Shown piece after piece: positions 18,589 through 26,901 of a stretch of 64,000 bases of DNA (its first letter is position 1; each line of letters opens with the position of its first letter). A program made the translations under genes and the position numbers. A model generated the notes under the pieces. That model searched no databases. It was not told where the DNA came from and was given only the letters and a program-made list of their open reading frames with translations. The stretch spans positions 45,377-109,376 of the forward strand of contig NZ_JARQWV010000021.1 of assembly GCF_029543245.1 (NCBI RefSeq), written 5' to 3'. The stretch is from Caulobacter endophyticus. GTDB taxonomy: Bacteria; Pseudomonadota; Alphaproteobacteria; Caulobacterales; Caulobacteraceae.

Positions 18589-20435
18589 CAGGTCGCCGTC
18601 GCGGTCTTGCCGGTCAGTCGCCCGATGATCTTGTCGATGGGGTTCTCGACCTTGTAACGGCGCATGATGATGTACTGCTGAACGATCGTCAGCACGTTGC
18701 TCCAGCACCAGTAGATCACCAGGCCGACGGCGAAGCCCGACAGCGTGAAGGTGAAGATGATCGGGAACAGCTGGAAGATCTTCTGCTGCATCGGATCACC
18801 GGCCGGCGGGTTCATCGCCGTGGTCAGCCACATGGTGAAGCCGTAGAGCAGCGGCCACACGCCCAGGTGCGCGATCATGGCGCCGACGAAGGGCAGCATG
18901 CCCGGATCCCACGGGATCAGGCCGAACAGGTTGAAGATCGTCGTCGGATCCGGCGCCGACAGGTCCTGGATCCAGCCGAAGAACGGCGCGTGCCGCATTT
19001 CGATGGTCACCGTCAGCACCTTGTACAGCGAGTAGAACACCGGGATCTGGATCAGCATGGGCACGCAGCCCATGAACGGGTTGATCTTCTCCTTGGCGTA
19101 CAGCGCCATCATCTCCTGCTGCTGCTTGGCAGGGTCGTCCTTGTGCTTGGCGCGCAGCTTCTCGACCTCGGGAGCGACCTTCTTCATCTTCGCCATCGAC
19201 TCGTAGCTCTTGTCCGCCAGCGGATAGAGGATGAGCTTCAGGGCGACGGTCAGCAGCATGATGGCGATGCCGAAGTTGCCGACCAGCTTGTAGAAGACCT
19301 CCAGCACGTTGAAGATCGGGCGGGTGATCAGGGCGAACATGCCCCAGTCCACGGCCCATTCGAAGCGCGGGATGGCCTGGGCCTTCTTGTCCCAGAACTG
19401 CCACCAGGCCGGGGCCTGGCCTTCGCCGTACTCGTACTTGCGCAGCAGCGGCACGGTCTTGGCGCCGGCGAACAGACGGGTCGTCTCGGTGACGGTCTGG
19501 CCCGGGTTCACGGTCTTGGCGACGGCGGCGAAGTTGGCCTCGTAGACGTCCACGCCGCCGACGGGCGTGACGTTGTATTGGGCGTTGATGCGCTCGTTCT
19601 GGGTCGGGATCAGGGCCGTCAGCCAGTACTTGTCGGTGATGCCGGTCCAGCCGCCGACCGAGGTGATGGTCTGCTGCGGCTTATCCTTCTTCCACTTCTG
19701 GTACTTGGACTGCTCGAGCTTGTAGTCCTTCTCGCCCAGCATGCCGATCGCCCCTTCGTGGACGATGTGGTTCTTGCCGAGGTCGGCCGGAATGCCCCAG
19801 CGGCGCACCGAGGCGTAGGGCGTGATCGACACCGGCTGGCCGCCGTTGTTGCGGACGCTGTCGGTGACGGTGAACATGGCGTCGGCGTCGACGGCGATGG
19901 TGCGGTTGAACACCAGGCCCGCGCCGTTGTCATAGGTCAGGGTGACGGGCGAGCCCGGACGCAGGGTCTGGCCCGGCGCGGCGGTCCACACCGTGTTCTC
20001 GCCCGGCATGGCGCCGAGGTTCTGGCCGCTCCAGCCGAACAGCGTGAAGAAGGCGTTCTCCGCGCCGGCGGGGCGCAGCAGCTCGACCGGGGGCGAGGCC
20101 TTGTCGGTGGTCTGGCGGTAGCGCTTGAGCAGCAGGTCATCGACGCTGCCGCTCTTCAGCGACACCGAGCCCGACAGGGTCGGCGTGTCGATCGGGATAC
20201 GCGGGCTGGCGGCCTTGGCGGCCTCGCGCGACAGCTTGATCGGCTGCGGCTTGCCGTCCGGTCCGATGGCCATGCCAGGATTGGCGGCGGCGGCCTGGGC
20301 CTCGGCGGCCTTCTTGGCGCGGGCGGCGGCTTCCTGCTTCTTCTGGTTCGGCCCCAGCACGAGGAACTGGTAGCCGATCAGGATCGCGAACGCGCTGACG
20401 ATGAAGATCAGCGTGTTCTTGTTGTCGTTCTGCAT
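18588..20435 (-). CDS. yidC: Membrane protein insertase YidC
   Basis: 615-residue inner-membrane insertase working with or without the Sec translocon. N-terminal anchor helix (about 9-28, [20 protein letters not shown]), an alanine- and lysine-rich linker, a large periplasmic domain (about 60-360), then the conserved five-helix core beginning [16 protein letters not shown], with the cytosolic hairpin ([20 protein letters not shown]) and [10 protein letters not shown]. The ATG at 20435 gives MQNDNKNT, the usual family start; a GTG six bases upstream is possible. It follows rnpA after 6 bases. Confidence 0.96.
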   Translation of the reverse strand: MQNDNKNTLIFIVSAFAILIGYQFLVLGPNQKKQEAAARAKKAAEAQAAAANPGMAIGPDGKPQPIKLSREAAKAASPRIPIDTPTLSGSVSLKSGSVDDLLLKRYRQTTDKASPPVELLRPAGAENAFFTLFGWSGQNLGAMPGENTVWTAAPGQTLRPGSPVTLTYDNGAGLVFNRTIAVDADAMFTVTDSVRNNGGQPVSITPYASVRRWGIPADLGKNHIVHEGAIGMLGEKDYKLEQSKYQKWKKDKPQQTITSVGGWTGITDKYWLTALIPTQNERINAQYNVTPVGGVDVYEANFAAVAKTVNPGQTVTETTRLFAGAKTVPLLRKYEYGEGQAPAWWQFWDKKAQAIPRFEWAVDWGMFALITRPIFNVLEVFYKLVGNFGIAIMLLTVALKLILYPLADKSYESMAKMKKVAPEVEKLRAKHKDDPAKQQQEMMALYAKEKINPFMGCVPMLIQIPVFYSLYKVLTVTIEMRHAPFFGWIQDLSAPDPTTIFNLFGLIPWDPGMLPFVGAMIAHLGVWPLLYGFTMWLTTAMNPPAGDPMQQKIFQLFPIIFTFTLSGFAVGLVIYWCWSNVLTIVQQYIIMRRYKVENPIDKIIGRLTGKTATAT

Positions 20436-20441
20436 GGACAC

Positions 20442-20912
20442 TTAACCGGGATCGGAGGGATCGGACGCAAGCGCGTGCGAATGGGGTGAAGCGGGTGCGG
20501 CAGGGGCGGGCGGAGCTGTACGCTTGCCCCCGCGATCGATTTCGGCCGCGAGGCTTACCAGCGCGGATTTTACATCGTCAAGCAAACGCCCCCACGGCCG
20601 CGAGCGCGTGCCGCCGCGAGCGATGAACACATAGTCGCAACCGGGGCGTCCATGAAGGGGGAGAAGCAGCCGGGCGGCCTCGCGCAGGCGCCTTTTGGCG
20701 CGATTGCGCTCCACCGAGCCGCCGACCTTCTTGGAGGCGGTGAAGCCGACCCTGATCAGGGCGTTCTCGTCGCCTCGGGGGCGCAACTGCATGAAGACGG
20801 CGCCGCGTGACAGCGAGGGCGCCTTGGCGGCCCTGAGGAAGTCGGCGCGCACCTTGAGGCGCTCGATCGCCGGACCGGCCTTAACCGGGGCCGAGACTTG
20901 GGAATCGGTCAT
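20442..20912 (-). CDS. rnpA: Ribonuclease P protein component
   Basis: 156-residue basic protein subunit of RNase P, which trims tRNA 5' leaders together with its RNA. The core begins IERLKVRADFL and carries the signature SVERNRAKRRLREAAR. The C-terminal tail (about 115-156), rich in Ala and Pro, is longer than in most homologues. The ATG at 20912 comes directly after a terminator-like hairpin and its T-run, so no Shine-Dalgarno sequence is free next to it. That suggests low or regulated translation relative to rpmH. Confidence 0.93.
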   Translation of the reverse strand: MTDSQVSAPVKAGPAIERLKVRADFLRAAKAPSLSRGAVFMQLRPRGDENALIRVGFTASKKVGGSVERNRAKRRLREAARLLLPLHGRPGCDYVFIARGGTRSRPWGRLLDDVKSALVSLAAEIDRGGKRTAPPAPAAPASPHSHALASDPSDPG

Positions 20913-20913
20913 G

Positions 20914-20972
20914 AAAAAAGCCGCCCTTTCCGGCGCAGGCTGGAGGCCTGGTTCTGGGAAGGGGCGGCTTTT
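20914..20972 (-). terminator. Hairpin with T-run between rpmH and rnpA (attenuator candidate)
   Basis: On the minus strand AAAAGCCGCCC pairs over 11 bases with GGGCGGCTTTT. The run of six T directly precedes the C and ATG of rnpA. It has the form of an intrinsic terminator, placed to let most transcripts stop after rpmH, and it also buries the GGAAAGG that could act as the rnpA ribosome binding site. Confidence 0.75.
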
Positions 20973-21025
20973 GTCATGTCGTACGATCCCGCCGAGGCAG
21001 GAAAGAAGAGCGGGAAACCCCGCTC

Positions 21026-21160
21026 TTAGGCCGTCAGGCGCTTGCGGCCCTTGGCGCGGCGACGAGCAACGATCTTTTGACCGTTCTTGGTGGCCATGCG
21101 GGCGCGGTAGCCGTGACGGCGGGCTCGCACGAGCTTCGACGGCTGGAATGTCCGCTTCAC
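21026..21160 (-). CDS. rpmH: 50S ribosomal protein L34
   Basis: 44-residue ribosomal protein. It starts at GTG (21158-21160) and reads [19 protein letters not shown] and ends KGRKRLTA, the standard L34 pattern of a short, highly basic peptide. It is first in the rpmH-rnpA-yidC-yihA cluster, the conserved bacterial order. The product is needed in ribosome-equal amounts, unlike RnpA, which fits the hairpin found between the two genes. Confidence 0.97.
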   Translation of the reverse strand: MKRTFQPSKLVRARRHGYRARMATKNGQKIVARRRAKGRKRLTA

Positions 21161-21297
21161 GACGTGGCTCCGAAATAATAGCGTTGACGCGGAAACCTGT
21201 CGGCCGCCGCGAGTGAGGGGCGGTGGATAAGCGACGAGCCGGGCGATGTCAACCGCGCAAAGCGCTGGAAGCTGAGTCAGGCCAAGGGCTTGGGCCG

Positions 21298-22029
21298 CTA
21301 GGCGCGCGCGCCCTGCAATAGCACGAACGCGAAGATCGACCAGTCCAGGCAGATGTGCGCCGTGAAAGAGGCCCACACGCTCCTGGTCAGCAGATAGGGA
21401 ATCGTCAGCACCAGCCGCGCCACGCCGATCACCAGCAGCACCTGAACAAGGTTCCAGCCGTAGGTCGACAGGTGCAGCGCCCCGAAGATCATCGCCGACA
21501 CGAGCCAGGCGATCGCGATCGACGCCCCGCGCGGCAGCCCCAGCCGGCGATGGCAAAGGGTCAGCACGCCCAGCAGCGGCAGGATCGTCACCAGCTCCTC
21601 GCCCAGCAGCTGCGGCGCCGTGCCGGCCAGGAAGATCGCCCGCTTCGCGCCCGGCAGCTGGACCAGCATGTCGGCGACGGGGCTGGCGTGAGCCAGGCCC
21701 GCCTTGCTGTAGAAGAAGGCAACGACGCCCGAGACCAGCAGTGTCAGGGGCATGAAGGCTAGGCCCAGAAGCAGGTCGCGCGTGGTCGGCCTCGGAAACA
21801 GCGCCGTCCATCCCCTGCCCGCCGCCAGGGCCAGTCCGACCAGCGGCAAGCTTACGAACAGCAAGGGTCCGGCCAGGCCCAGCGCCTGCCCGGCCTCGCC
21901 GCGCGGGACCAGGATCAGGCAGAGGAAGCCGGCGACGCAGCCGCCCAGCGCCAGCACCCAGCCAAGACCCGACAAGGCGACCGGCTCGCCGCGGTAATAG
22001 GGAAAGTCGCGCCGGGGACGCGTGGCCAT
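21298..22029 (-). CDS. CPBP-family (Rce1-like) membrane protein
   Basis: 243-residue inner-membrane protein with about seven hydrophobic helices. It resembles CPBP/Abi intramembrane proteases: a paired glutamate motif GEELVTIL (about residue 145), FGALHLS with the first histidine, and HICLDW near the end with the second. The canonical motif is EExxxR; here the arginine position is isoleucine, so activity is uncertain. ATG at 22029 starts [16 protein letters not shown]; the longer frame adds 15 unlikely residues. Its 5' region is divergent from the 22161 gene. Confidence 0.75.
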   Translation of the reverse strand: MATRPRRDFPYYRGEPVALSGLGWVLALGGCVAGFLCLILVPRGEAGQALGLAGPLLFVSLPLVGLALAAGRGWTALFPRPTTRDLLLGLAFMPLTLLVSGVVAFFYSKAGLAHASPVADMLVQLPGAKRAIFLAGTAPQLLGEELVTILPLLGVLTLCHRRLGLPRGASIAIAWLVSAMIFGALHLSTYGWNLVQVLLVIGVARLVLTIPYLLTRSVWASFTAHICLDWSIFAFVLLQGARA

Positions 22030-22160
22030 GCTCGAAGCTCCGCTTTCGGGGATTAAGAACGAGCTTCGCAACACGTGTATAGCGCTCGCTGCGCTCGCGA
22101 CGGTCGAAAGTCCGCAAAGCCGCTGCTATCACCGCTCGGTCGACGAAAGAGGCGCGTACC

Positions 22161-22829
22161 GTGGACCTGCTGAAGATCCTGAGAAGCTTCGAGGAACTGC
22201 TCTTCGAGGCCATGACCTGGCTCTACTTCTATCCCCGCACCATGCTGCGGATCGTGACCCGTCCGTTGACCGCCATGGCCTATTCCGACCACGAGGAAGG
22301 CCAGCCGGAGGACCAGCGCTACGACGACGCCCTCAACCCGCCAGTGCTGCTGATCATCACCCTGGCGGTCGCCAACATCATCGGCTGGGCGACCCACGTC
22401 CCCCAACCCGCGGGCGCCGCGCCGCTGGCCAAGACGATCTTCGACTCGCAGCAGAACCTGCTGATGTTCCGCTGCCTGCTGTTTGGCCTGACGCCACTGA
22501 CCGTGGCCCTGACCCTGCTGCGCAAGGAGGGCGTGGCGGTCTCGCGCAAAACCCTGCGGCGGCCGTTCTACGCTCAGTGCTACCTGGCGGCCCCGACGGC
22601 CCTGGCCCTGTCGCTGGGCCTCAACGCGGTGCTGCACGGCGGCGCCTGGGCCATGGCCGGCTACGCCCTCATCCTGGCGAGCGGCAGCTGGCTGCTCGCC
22701 ACCGAGACCCGCTGGCTGTCCAGGCGCCTGGGGATCGGCCGTCCGGCCGCCGCGCTCATGGCGCTGGGCGCGCTGGCCCGCGCGGCCGTCTATATGCTCC
22801 TGATCGTGATCCCCGCCGCTCTGTTCTGA
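22161..22829 (+). CDS. Multi-pass membrane protein of unknown function
   Basis: 222 residues from a GTG start ([17 protein letters not shown]). Hydrophobic helices at about 60-80 ([16 protein letters not shown]), 98-116, 138-160, 165-183 and 193-220 indicate about five membrane spans. The N-terminal 55 residues are amphipathic with [13 protein letters not shown], a pattern I have seen in alphaproteobacterial proteins labelled permease or Yip1-like. No substrate or partner can be inferred. It is convergent with the secreted protein gene at 22834, only four bases away. Confidence 0.78.
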   Translation: MDLLKILRSFEELLFEAMTWLYFYPRTMLRIVTRPLTAMAYSDHEEGQPEDQRYDDALNPPVLLIITLAVANIIGWATHVPQPAGAAPLAKTIFDSQQNLLMFRCLLFGLTPLTVALTLLRKEGVAVSRKTLRRPFYAQCYLAAPTALALSLGLNAVLHGGAWAMAGYALILASGSWLLATETRWLSRRLGIGRPAAALMALGALARAAVYMLLIVIPAALF

Positions 22830-22833
22830 ACGC

Positions 22834-23580
22834 TCAGTAGGGGTTCATCGCCCGCACCTGCCCGCTGGACGACACCGTGCAGCGCGAGCGGTACGAGCCC
22901 GTGGCCATGGTCAGTTCCCAGTCGCCGCGACCAAGATCGCGCACGCTGATCGGCACGCTGCTGCCATAGGGGCGGCTCTGGTACTCGTCGGCCCGGCGCG
23001 AGCAGGCGTCCTGGGCCGCGCGCGGGGCGTTGCGCACGTAGCGCGAATTGGAGAAGCGGCGGTTGTCGCGCTCGGACTGCCCGGCGAGGTAGCCCTCGTG
23101 ATAGCCCTCGCTGTCGTGGCGATCGTCGTAGTCGGAACCGTACATCGCCGCCTGATAGCCGCGCTCGTACTCGTCGTCGTGGTCGCGGCCTGAGTCGCCA
23201 TGCTTTTGCTTATGCGCCGCCAAGGCCGCGGCCAGGCCGACGATGGCCACGCCCGCCACCACCGCCGAGGCGTCGGAGCCCGAGCTCTTCTTGCGGCACA
23301 TGTTGCGGGCTTCGACGATGGTCAGGTAGCGGCCGTCGCGGGTGGTGACCTGCACGCACTCGTCGCCGCGCCGCCAGTAGCCGAACTTGGCCGAACCGCC
23401 TTCGTCGACGTGATCCAGCGCATAGCCGCGGGCCTGCAGCTCGCTCTCCCCGCCGGCGGCCCGGGCGCCGACCAGGTCGCGCAGGTTCGACGGGATCTGG
23501 GCGCTCGCCGGCGCAGCCATCACCCCGGAGATCAGGCCCGCCAGGGCGACGGCGGCGACAAGCTGGCGACGGACGGACAT
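22834..23580 (-). CDS. Secreted protein, possible lipid/ion-independent envelope factor of unknown function
   Basis: 248 residues starting at ATG 23580 with a signal peptide (RRQLVAAVALAGLISGVMAA, cleavage near ASAQ). The N-terminal domain has two cysteines (DECVQV, NMCRKK) and a YALDHVDEGG segment. A small hydrophobic alanine-rich stretch (VVAGVAIVGLAAALAA) follows, then an acidic and tyrosine-rich region with YERGYQAAMYG and YHEGYLAGQSE, then a C-terminal domain with one cysteine in each part (QDACSRR, SRCTVS). No known family is recognised and the product name makes no functional claim. The start removes 36 arginine-rich residues of the longer frame. Confidence 0.75.
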   Translation of the reverse strand: MSVRRQLVAAVALAGLISGVMAAPASAQIPSNLRDLVGARAAGGESELQARGYALDHVDEGGSAKFGYWRRGDECVQVTTRDGRYLTIVEARNMCRKKSSGSDASAVVAGVAIVGLAAALAAHKQKHGDSGRDHDDEYERGYQAAMYGSDYDDRHDSEGYHEGYLAGQSERDNRRFSNSRYVRNAPRAAQDACSRRADEYQSRPYGSSVPISVRDLGRGDWELTMATGSYRSRCTVSSSGQVRAMNPY

Positions 23581-23785
23581 TCGGCGGCTCCATGATGCGA
23601 TCCGGGCGCGGCGCGCCCATGACGGGTTGAACCACGATCGGATGACACGGCAAAGGCGCATGGCCGGCAATTTGCGAAAGATCGGCAAGAAATTTCGCCC
23701 GCCGTTAAACGGCGATCAAACATGACCGCATAGGGTCGCCGCTTCCCGCCTTTCCCACGGCCGCGCAGGCCCCCAGGAGCGCCTC

Positions 23786-25399
23786 GTGCCCCAGCGTCCG
23801 TTCCGTTTTCTCGACCGTCGCCGGAACCGGCCGACGGCGTCGAACGAGAACGAGTCCGGCTGGCTGCGCTATGGCGCCCTCAAGATCGAGGCGGTGATCT
23901 TCCTGCTGGTGCTGGTCACCTTCGCCGCCGTGCTGGGCAAGGGCGCCCTCACCCGCCAGGCCCTGGTGCTGACCGCCCAGCCCGGCCAGTTCGCCGGCTA
24001 CGCCTTCGCCGACTCCGAGAGCGGCGGACGCTCGACCATCACCATCGATCCGGAACGGCCTATGGCCTGGTCCTGCGAAATCCGGACCGGCGCGACCTAT
24101 CCCTATTGCGGCTACGGCCTGCAGCTGGCGCTGGGTCCCAAGGCCCAGGGCCGCGACTTCTCGCGCTTCCAGACCGTGACGCTGCGCCTGCACTGGCGCG
24201 GCGAGGCCGACCGGCTGAGACTGCTGGTCAAGACCGCCCCGCCGGCCGCCCTGCGCGGCAAGCCGGGCGTCCAGGACGTTCCCCTGGCCCTGGAGTTCCC
24301 GGTCGCGTCCGGGACCAACACCATCATCCTGCCGCTGGACAGGCTGGAGCCCGAGCAGTGGTGGCTTTCCAGCCACGGCCTGTCGAGCCGCAACCTGTCG
24401 AGCGACCTGACCGACGTGCGCTCGGTGGCGATCGCCGCCAGCAGCGCCCCGCCGGGCCCGCTGGCCGCCTCGCTGGACTCGGTGAGCCTCGAGGGCGTGC
24501 AGCTGTCGGACGAGCAGTGGTACCTGATCATCCTCAGCGTCTGGCTGGTGATGATCGGCGCCTTCCTGGCGCATCGCCTTCTGGGCATGCGCCGCGACTT
24601 CGAGGCCCGCCAGCGCCGGCAGGCGGAAGAAGCCCGCGCCCTGTCGGACGCCCGCATCGCCGCCGAAGCCGCCAACGCCGCCAAGTCGCAATTCCTCAGC
24701 CACATGAGCCATGAACTGCGCACGCCGCTGAACGCGGTGATCGGCTACAGCTACTGGCTCAGCCGCGGGAACCTCGATCCCAAGCAGCGCACGGCGGTCG
24801 ACGCCATCCGCTCCAGCGGCGAGCACCTGCTGGCGGTGATCACCGACATCCTCGACCTGGCCAAGATCGAGGCCGGCAAGCTCGACCTCCAGCCGGTCGC
24901 CTTCGACCTGGCCGCATGCCTGGTCGAGCTGGACCAGATGTTCCGCCTGCGGGCCGAGGAAAAGAACCTGGCCTTCACCGTCGCCCTGGCGCCGGAGGTT
25001 CCGAACACCATCGTCGCCGATCCAAAGCGCCTGCGGCAGGTGCTGATCAACCTTTTGGGCAACGCCGTGAAGTTCACCGACGGCGGCCATGTGACGCTTC
25101 GGGCCGAGCGCCTGGAGGACGAGACGGGCGAGACGGCGCGCCTGCGCTTCACTGTCGAGGACACCGGTGTCGGCATCGCGCCAGACCAGCTGGACGCGAT
25201 CTTCCGGCCATTCGAGCAGGTCGGCGAGGCCGCGCGTCACGAGGGCGGCACCGGCCTTGGCCTCAGCATCACCCGCCAGATCGTCGAGACCATGGGCGGC
25301 CTGATCCGCGTCGACAGCACGCCGGGCCAGGGCAGCCGCTTCGTGGTCGAGACGAGCGTGGGGCTGGCCGAGCGCACCGCGGCCAGGCGCCAGGCCTAA
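23786..25399 (+). CDS. Orphan membrane sensor histidine kinase
   Basis: 537 residues from a GTG start. One helix at about 33-52, a periplasmic sensor of about 190 residues (54-243), a second helix at 245-267, then HisKA with the phosphorylated histidine in SHMSHELRTPLN (H309) and an HATPase domain with N box LLGNAVKFTDGG, G1 EDTGVGIAP, F box FRPFEQV and G2 GGTGLGLS. There is no receiver domain and no response-regulator gene beside it, so its partner is elsewhere. The periplasmic part is beta-rich with paired cysteines (SCEIR, YPYCGY). Ligand unknown. Its stop overlaps the convergent deoR stop by four bases. Confidence 0.92.
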   Translation: MPQRPFRFLDRRRNRPTASNENESGWLRYGALKIEAVIFLLVLVTFAAVLGKGALTRQALVLTAQPGQFAGYAFADSESGGRSTITIDPERPMAWSCEIRTGATYPYCGYGLQLALGPKAQGRDFSRFQTVTLRLHWRGEADRLRLLVKTAPPAALRGKPGVQDVPLALEFPVASGTNTIILPLDRLEPEQWWLSSHGLSSRNLSSDLTDVRSVAIAASSAPPGPLAASLDSVSLEGVQLSDEQWYLIILSVWLVMIGAFLAHRLLGMRRDFEARQRRQAEEARALSDARIAAEAANAAKSQFLSHMSHELRTPLNAVIGYSYWLSRGNLDPKQRTAVDAIRSSGEHLLAVITDILDLAKIEAGKLDLQPVAFDLAACLVELDQMFRLRAEEKNLAFTVALAPEVPNTIVADPKRLRQVLINLLGNAVKFTDGGHVTLRAERLEDETGETARLRFTVEDTGVGIAPDQLDAIFRPFEQVGEAARHEGGTGLGLSITRQIVETMGGLIRVDSTPGQGSRFVVETSVGLAERTAARRQA

Positions 25400-26154
25400 G
25401 CCGCCTCCACGACCCTCGCCCCCGCCGCCCGGACCGGCGCCAGCACCGTCTCCGGCAGGCCCGGCGCGACCACCACCGCGCCGATCTCGGCCAGCGGCAG
25501 GATCCCGTAGGGCGAGGCCGCGCCCAGCTTGTCGCGCGTGGCCAGGACGATGGTCTCGGCCGACTGGCGGGCGATCAGCCGCTTGATCACCGCCTCCTCG
25601 GGATCGCCGGTGGCCACGCCGGTGTCCGGATGCAGGCCCGTGGCCCCCATGAAGAAGAGATCGGCCCGCACCCGCGCGATCGCCTCGGCCGCCGCCGCCC
25701 CCACCGCGACGATGGAATGCTTGAAAAGCCGCCCGCCGATCAGCTCGACCTCGACGCAAGGGTGGCCGGCGAGCTCGACGGCGATGCTGGGACTGTGGGT
25801 GAGGATCGTCGCGCGCAGGTCGGCCGGCAGGCTGCGCGCCAGCTGCACATTGGTGGTGCCGCCGTCGAGAAAGACGATCTGGCCGGGCTGGATCAATCGC
25901 GCCGCCGCCCGCGCCAGCCGCGCCTTCTCGGCCGTCGCCCGTCCTTCGCGCACGCTGAACTCGGCCGGCGCGGGCGAGACCGGCAGGGCGCCTCCGTGCA
26001 CGCGCAGCAGCAGTCCCTCCGCGGCCAGCTCTCGCAGGTCGCGGCGGATGGTGTCTTCCGAAACGCCCAGCTCCTGGCTGAACGGCTTGGCGACGACCCG
26101 GCCGTCGCGCTCCAGCACCCGCAGGACCAGCGCCTTGCGCTCAGATGTCAGCAT
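25396..26154 (-). CDS. DeoR/GlpR-family transcriptional regulator
   Basis: 252-residue regulator. N-terminal helix-turn-helix (about 3-57) with the DeoR signature ELGVSEDTIRRDLRELAAEG and RVHGGA. The C-terminal sugar-phosphate sensor domain (about 75-245) shows FLDGGTTN, ILTHSPSIA, GATGLHPDTGV and VLATRDKLG. The family usually senses a phosphorylated sugar and represses sugar catabolism genes. It is divergent from the NUDIX gene, with three TGCACGA repeats in the shared promoter region that are likely its own operators. Confidence 0.93.
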   Translation of the reverse strand: MLTSERKALVLRVLERDGRVVAKPFSQELGVSEDTIRRDLRELAAEGLLLRVHGGALPVSPAPAEFSVREGRATAEKARLARAAARLIQPGQIVFLDGGTTNVQLARSLPADLRATILTHSPSIAVELAGHPCVEVELIGGRLFKHSIVAVGAAAAEAIARVRADLFFMGATGLHPDTGVATGDPEEAVIKRLIARQSAETIVLATRDKLGAASPYGILPLAEIGAVVVAPGLPETVLAPVRAAGARVVEAA

Positions 26155-26191
26155 TGCACGAACCTTCTTGACTCTGCACGATACTGCACGA
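26155..26191. promoter_or_regulatory. Three phased TGCACGA repeats (likely DeoR operator)
   Basis: TGCACGA occurs at 26155-26161, 26175-26181 and 26185-26191, so the copies start 20 and 10 bases apart, on one face of the helix. The first adjoins the deoR start codon. Direct repeats of short half-sites are typical for DeoR-family repressors. Confidence 0.6.
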
Positions 26192-26228
26192 ATTTAGGCG
26201 CCAATCCAGGCCTTCGGGAGTTTTCGCC

Positions 26229-26816
26229 ATGTCCATCGCCGACCGCGTCCGCGTGGAGGACGTCACCGTCCTGTCCGACGACTGGTACACCCTGAAGAAG
26301 ACCACCTTCTCGTACCTGCGCGCCGACGGGACCTGGCAGCGCCAGTCGCGCGAGACCTACGACCGGGGCAACGGCGCGGCGATCCTGCTCTACGACCTGG
26401 CCCGGGGGACCGTCGTGCTGGTGGGCCAGTTCCGCTATCCGGCCTTCGTCAACGGGCACGACGACCTGCTGATCGAGGTCCCCGCCGGCCTGCTCGACGA
26501 CGCCGACCCCGAGACGCGCATCCGCGCCGAGGTCGAGGAAGAGACCGGCTTCCGGATCGAAAAGGTGCGCAAGATCTTCGACGCCTTCATGAGCCCCGGC
26601 TCGGTGACCGAGCGCCTGCACTTCTTCGTCGGCGAGTACGCACCCGGCGACCGCGTCTCGGCCGGCGGCGGCGAGGCCGAAGAGGGCGAGGACATCGCCG
26701 TCCACGAGGTGACGATCGAGGCGGCCCTGGCGATGATCGACTCCGGCGCCATCCGCGACGCCAAGACCATCATGCTCCTGCAGTACGCGGCTCTGCGGAT
26801 CTTCCCGGCGGGGTAA
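26229..26816 (+). CDS. NUDIX hydrolase, NudK/ADP-ribose pyrophosphatase-like
   Basis: 195-residue pyrophosphohydrolase. The Nudix box reads GLLDDADPETRIRAEVEEE with TGF following, matching Gx5Ex7REUxEExGU except that the position after Gx5 is D-A-D-P-E. The N-terminal part (LSDDWYTLKKTTFSYLR, TYDRGNGAAILLYD) and MSPGSVTERLHFFVGEY match GDP-mannose or ADP-sugar pyrophosphatases. It would split a nucleotide sugar into nucleotide and sugar phosphate. The divergent DeoR regulator, a sugar-phosphate sensor family, makes a shared role plausible. Confidence 0.9.
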   Translation: MSIADRVRVEDVTVLSDDWYTLKKTTFSYLRADGTWQRQSRETYDRGNGAAILLYDLARGTVVLVGQFRYPAFVNGHDDLLIEVPAGLLDDADPETRIRAEVEEETGFRIEKVRKIFDAFMSPGSVTERLHFFVGEYAPGDRVSAGGGEAEEGEDIAVHEVTIEAALAMIDSGAIRDAKTIMLLQYAALRIFPAG

Positions 26817-26828
26817 TTCGGTAGAGAT

Positions 26829-26844
26829 TCAAACAATCGTTTGA
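26829..26844. promoter_or_regulatory. Operator-like inverted repeat before DUF2855 gene
   Basis: TCAAAC-AATC-GTTTGA is a perfect 6+4+6 inverted repeat located 57 bases before the DUF2855 start. The form suits a TetR-family dimer, but no tetR gene is in the window. Confidence 0.45.
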
Positions 26845-26901
26845 CTTCCCACGCATCCGACCGCCTACTCCCTGCGCGTCCATCGCCAAGGGAGGCCGGC
26901 C

